Source of the DNA: Legionellales bacterium
GTDB lineage: Bacteria; Pseudomonadota; Gammaproteobacteria; Comchoanobacterales; Comchoanobacteraceae
Direction: 5' to 3'
Assembly: GCA_002722995.1 (NCBI GenBank)
Contig: PBNF01000032.1
Coordinates: 1 to 47,277 of the forward strand
Length of the DNA stretch: 47,277 nt
The position numbers and the translations under genes are program-made. Numbering within the stretch: the first letter of the stretch is position 1; each line of letters opens with the position of its first letter. Positions 44,167 through 47,277 of the stretch are shown in pieces. The notes under the pieces were generated by a model, which was not told the origin of the DNA, did no database searches, and saw only the letters and a list, made by a program, of their open reading frames with translations.

Positions 44167-45657
44167 ATGACCCAGTCTTGGCCTATGGCGTTAACTTTTG
44201 ATGATGTGTTGTTGAGTCCTGCTGCATCATCGGTCCTTCCAAAGCATGTTTCATTAGCCACACAATTAACACAAGATACCCCTGAGTGCCCTGGTATATT
44301 TTTAGAGCGGCCCCTTATTTCTGCCGCAATGGATACGGTGACTGAAGCTCCGATGGCCATTGCTCAAGCTCAAGCAGGCGGGTTGGGCATCATTCATAAA
44401 AACCTTTCTGTTGAGGCGCAAGCTGCTGCGGTCAAATATGTAAAAACTTATGAAAACGGGGTGGTGCAGGCGCCGGTGACTGTTGAGCCGAATGCCTCGA
44501 TCAAAATGGCCATTGCTATGACCAAACGTTATCAGTTTTCCAGCTTGCCCGTTGTGGATCAAGGACAGCTCTTAGGATTATTAACGAATCGAGACATGCG
44601 TTTTGTTGAGGATTTAACCCAGCCGGTTCATACGGTCATGACCCCTCAATCAAAGTTAATTACCGTTAAACCGGGCACAGAACCTGAAGTGGCCGCTGCA
44701 TTAATGCATGAACACCGTATTGAAAAAGTGCTGATCGTAGATGATCAAGGTGCACTGGCCGGTATGATCACAGCGCGTGATATTCTTAACTCAAAAGCAC
44801 AGCCACATGCCACCAAAGATGCCCAGGGTCGTTTGCGTGTTGGTGCTGCAGTTGGGGTGGGGGCTGATGCTCAAGGTCGTGTTCACGCTCTCGTTGAAGC
44901 AGGATGTGATGTGTTGGTGATCGATACTGCGCATGGTCATTCTCAAGGGGTGATGGACCAAGTTCAGTGGGTCAAATCAAATTATCCAAATGTGCCTGTT
45001 ATTGCAGGTAATATTGCAACCCCCGAAGCTGCGAATGATTTAGTCAAAGCAGGTGCTGATGCGGTCAAGGTTGGGATCGGTCCAGGTTCCATTTGTACCA
45101 CACGGGTGGTTTCAGGGGTGGGGATGCCTCAAATTACAGCCATTCATTCGATTGCTCAAGCACTAGATCAATCCGGTGTCCCGATTATTGCAGATGGAGG
45201 CGTTCGTTATTCGGGTGATATCCCTAAAGCCATTGCGGCAGGGGCTTGGGTGGTCATGATTGGTGGTTTATTTGCAGGGTGTGAAGAAGCCCCTGGTGAA
45301 ATTGAGTTATACCAAGGGCGTGCTTATAAAGCGTATCGTGGCATGGGATCTGTTGCTGCAATGGCTCAAGTTCAGGGCTCAAGTGATCGTTACTTTCAAG
45401 ATTTGAGTGAAGGTCGAGATAAACTTGTCCCAGAAGGCATAGAAGGTCGTGTCCCCTTTAAGGGCAGTGTGATGACGGTGTTACATCAGTTAATTGGCGG
45501 ATTGCGTGCCAGCATGGGGTATACGGGATGCTCTGATTTATCTGCATTACGTGCTTATGATGGATTCATTCGTGTGTCATCTGCAGGGGTTAGAGAAGGG
45601 CATGTGCATGATGTCATGATCACCAAAGAGGCCCCTAATTACAGTGTAGATGAGTGA
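44167..45657 (+). CDS. guaB: IMP dehydrogenase
   Basis: 496 aa from ATG 44167 (AAGAG at 6 nt); ATG 44143 is possible but poorly placed relative to the promoter. Oxidises IMP to XMP, the first step to [13 protein letters not shown] opens the barrel. Two CBS domains lie at ~90-210. The catalytic Cys310 is in [11 protein letters not shown], the flap carries RGMGS and [11 protein letters not shown]. It precedes guaA by 47 bp and is presumably co-transcribed. Confidence 0.97.
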   Translation: MTQSWPMALTFDDVLLSPAASSVLPKHVSLATQLTQDTPECPGIFLERPLISAAMDTVTEAPMAIAQAQAGGLGIIHKNLSVEAQAAAVKYVKTYENGVVQAPVTVEPNASIKMAIAMTKRYQFSSLPVVDQGQLLGLLTNRDMRFVEDLTQPVHTVMTPQSKLITVKPGTEPEVAAALMHEHRIEKVLIVDDQGALAGMITARDILNSKAQPHATKDAQGRLRVGAAVGVGADAQGRVHALVEAGCDVLVIDTAHGHSQGVMDQVQWVKSNYPNVPVIAGNIATPEAANDLVKAGADAVKVGIGPGSICTTRVVSGVGMPQITAIHSIAQALDQSGVPIIADGGVRYSGDIPKAIAAGAWVVMIGGLFAGCEEAPGEIELYQGRAYKAYRGMGSVAAMAQVQGSSDRYFQDLSEGRDKLVPEGIEGRVPFKGSVMTVLHQLIGGLRASMGYTGCSDLSALRAYDGFIRVSSAGVREGHVHDVMITKEAPNYSVDE

Positions 45658-45704
45658 CCAGTGGGCGATTTATATTTTAATATGAGTTAATGCGTGAGGT
45701 TGAG

Positions 45705-47255
45705 ATGGATCAAATACATCGTTATCGAATCTTAGTGCTTGATTTTGGCGGCCAGTACGCACAATTATTGGCGCGTCGTATTCGAGAGCTTGGCGTGTAT
45801 TGTGTCTTGTTACCTTATGATGCAGCCCCTGAGCAATTGATGGATGTTTCCCCTCATGGGGTTATCTTATCTGGAGGGCCTGAATCAGTTCAGCAATTTG
45901 ATTCTCCGAAAATACCTGATGCCATTTGGCGAATGTCCTGTCCCATTTTAGGTATTTGCTATGGGATGCAAGCGATGGCTCATGCTTTAGGTGGAAGTGT
46001 TGCTTCGACGCAAGTGAGTGAATATGGGCATACTGTCATAGAGGTGAGCCCAAATACCTGGTTGTCAAATTGTGTTGAGCTCACCACTTCTGTTTGGATG
46101 AGTCATCAAGATCAAGTCGTGACTTGTCCTCCTGGTTTTAATATCGATGCCAACAGTGTGCATTGTGACATTGTTGCGTTCTCACATTCAGAGCAACAAT
46201 ATTATGGGGTACAATTTCATCCAGAAGTGACGCATACCTCAGAAGGTTTTGAGTTGTTGAAGTATTTTGTTTATGAGTGTTGTGGGTGTGAGTCATTTTG
46301 GACGCCTCAGCATATTGCAGATCAATTGATCGAAGATATTCGAGCCACTGTTGGTGAGGATCATGTGGTGCTAGGGTTGTCAGGTGGTGTGGATTCTGCA
46401 GTGACGGCTGCATTGCTTCAGCGTGCAATTGGTCATCAAATGACCGCTATTTTTGTTGATAATGGTCTTTTAAGAGCCGGTGAAGCAGATGAGGTCGAGT
46501 ATGTGTTTGTCAATCAAATGGGGATGAATATCCTTCGTGTGGATGCACAAGAACAGTTTTTGTCTGCATTAAAAGGTGTCAGTGATCCTGAGCTTAAACG
46601 AAAAATTGTGGGGCGTGAATTTGTAGAAGTGTTTCAAGCACAAGCTAAAAAACTTGAAAATGTATGTTGGTTAGCGCAAGGGACGATTTACCCTGATGTC
46701 ATTGAATCAGCTGGAAGTGCTTCAGGTAAAGCGCATGTGATTAAGTCACATCATAATGTAGGGGGCTTGCCTGATGCATTGTCACTGAAATTACTAGAAC
46801 CTTTGCGAGAATTGTTTAAAGATGAGGTGCGAAAATTAGGTGATGTCTTAGGCTTGCCTGGCGCTTTGCTGCATCGGCATCCATTTCCAGGTCCGGGGTT
46901 ATCCGTTCGAGTGTTAGGCGAAGTGAAAAAAGAGTATCTAGCTATGGTGCGTGCAGCAGATACCATTTTAATTGATGAATTAACATCGAATAATTGGTAT
47001 CATCGTGTCGCACAAGCTTTAGTGGTGTTTTTGCCTGTGAAAACAGTAGGTGTCGTCGGAGATCAACGCGCTTATGGCTATGTGCTAGCCATTCGAGTGG
47101 TTGAAACAAAAGACTTTATGACCGCAACAGCCGCTCAATTGCCAGAAGCACTGATTCAGAAAATATCAACTCGTATTATGAATGAAGTGTCAGGTGTCAC
47201 ACGGGTGGTTTATGACGTGAGCAGTAAACCCCCTGCGACCATCGAGTGGGAATAA
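45705..47255 (+). CDS. guaA: GMP synthase (glutamine-hydrolysing)
   Basis: 516 aa from ATG 45705 (GAGG at 5 nt); ATG 45690 gives 521 aa. Converts XMP to GMP. The N-terminal amidotransferase has the LDFGGQYAQL start, nucleophile Cys in GICYGMQ, and His/Glu in QFHPEVTH. The ATP-pyrophosphatase P-loop is GLSGGVDSAVTAALL, and the C-terminal dimerisation domain ends with the usual KPPATIEWE. FGGQY replaces the commoner FGSQY. Confidence 0.97.
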   Translation: MDQIHRYRILVLDFGGQYAQLLARRIRELGVYCVLLPYDAAPEQLMDVSPHGVILSGGPESVQQFDSPKIPDAIWRMSCPILGICYGMQAMAHALGGSVASTQVSEYGHTVIEVSPNTWLSNCVELTTSVWMSHQDQVVTCPPGFNIDANSVHCDIVAFSHSEQQYYGVQFHPEVTHTSEGFELLKYFVYECCGCESFWTPQHIADQLIEDIRATVGEDHVVLGLSGGVDSAVTAALLQRAIGHQMTAIFVDNGLLRAGEADEVEYVFVNQMGMNILRVDAQEQFLSALKGVSDPELKRKIVGREFVEVFQAQAKKLENVCWLAQGTIYPDVIESAGSASGKAHVIKSHHNVGGLPDALSLKLLEPLRELFKDEVRKLGDVLGLPGALLHRHPFPGPGLSVRVLGEVKKEYLAMVRAADTILIDELTSNNWYHRVAQALVVFLPVKTVGVVGDQRAYGYVLAIRVVETKDFMTATAAQLPEALIQKISTRIMNEVSGVTRVVYDVSSKPPATIEWE

Positions 47256-47277
47256 ACTTCATATCTGTTGCCGTGGT

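Overview
The window is about 47 kb of AT-rich, densely packed chromosome from a gammaproteobacterium. The placement rests on gene content and synteny: zapB-zapA-6S RNA-5-FCL; pepP-ubiH-ubiI; ftsH-folP-glmM with rlmE nearby; xseA divergent from guaBA; erpA, the long form of QueF, and oligopeptidase A. Many unrecognised membrane or helical proteins lie between the housekeeping operons. That pattern is typical of host-associated Legionella/Coxiella-type lineages, but no secretion or virulence gene is visible, so the placement is inference.

Layout. Positions 1-3532 hold a divergent pair of unrecognised genes: a partial polytopic membrane protein that runs off the left edge (-), and a helical protein with a membrane hairpin behind a PmrA-box-like site (+). 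Positions 3751-7653 hold an alpha/beta hydrolase with a coupled rubredoxin (-), then hemL and waaA (+) coupled by overlapping start and stop codons. Positions 7645-10748 hold a NitT/TauT-like ABC transporter (double permease plus ATPase) with no binding protein. Positions 10873-12627 hold two unknown membrane proteins. Positions 12630-14778 hold engB, fba and erpA (-); 14975-17691 hold prlC and rpiA (+). An unknown membrane protein (18126-18785, -) precedes the 5-FCL/6S RNA/zapA/zapB cluster and ubiI-ubiH-pepP (-). The pepP reading frame is broken by one base exactly at a T TTA AAG slippery heptamer.

An unknown gene (24917-25627) borders a nested pair of dead insertion sequences. One is an IS1016-like IS1595-family element with terminal inverted repeats (25823-26518), inserted into an older transposase remnant. 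Next come dapB and a sodium symporter (-), a small LuxR-type regulator and queF (+), an eroded small gene, and glmM-folP-ftsH (-). An esterase (+) and a two-HEPN-motif-like protein downstream of rlmE (-) separate ftsH from rlmE. A 1015-residue membrane protein (-) follows, then about 800 bp without genes, xseA with a coupled CDGSH protein (-), and guaB-guaA (+).

Together the recognised genes serve central metabolism, cofactor, nucleotide and envelope synthesis (heme, ubiquinone, folate, lysine/peptidoglycan, GMP, LPS Kdo transfer), cell division and proteolysis. The lineage-specific genes are the interesting fraction. Two of them, about 39 kb apart, share a promoter layout: TTAA repeats 11 bp apart, then 10 bp, then a -10-like hexamer. 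That arrangement resembles PmrA-type control.
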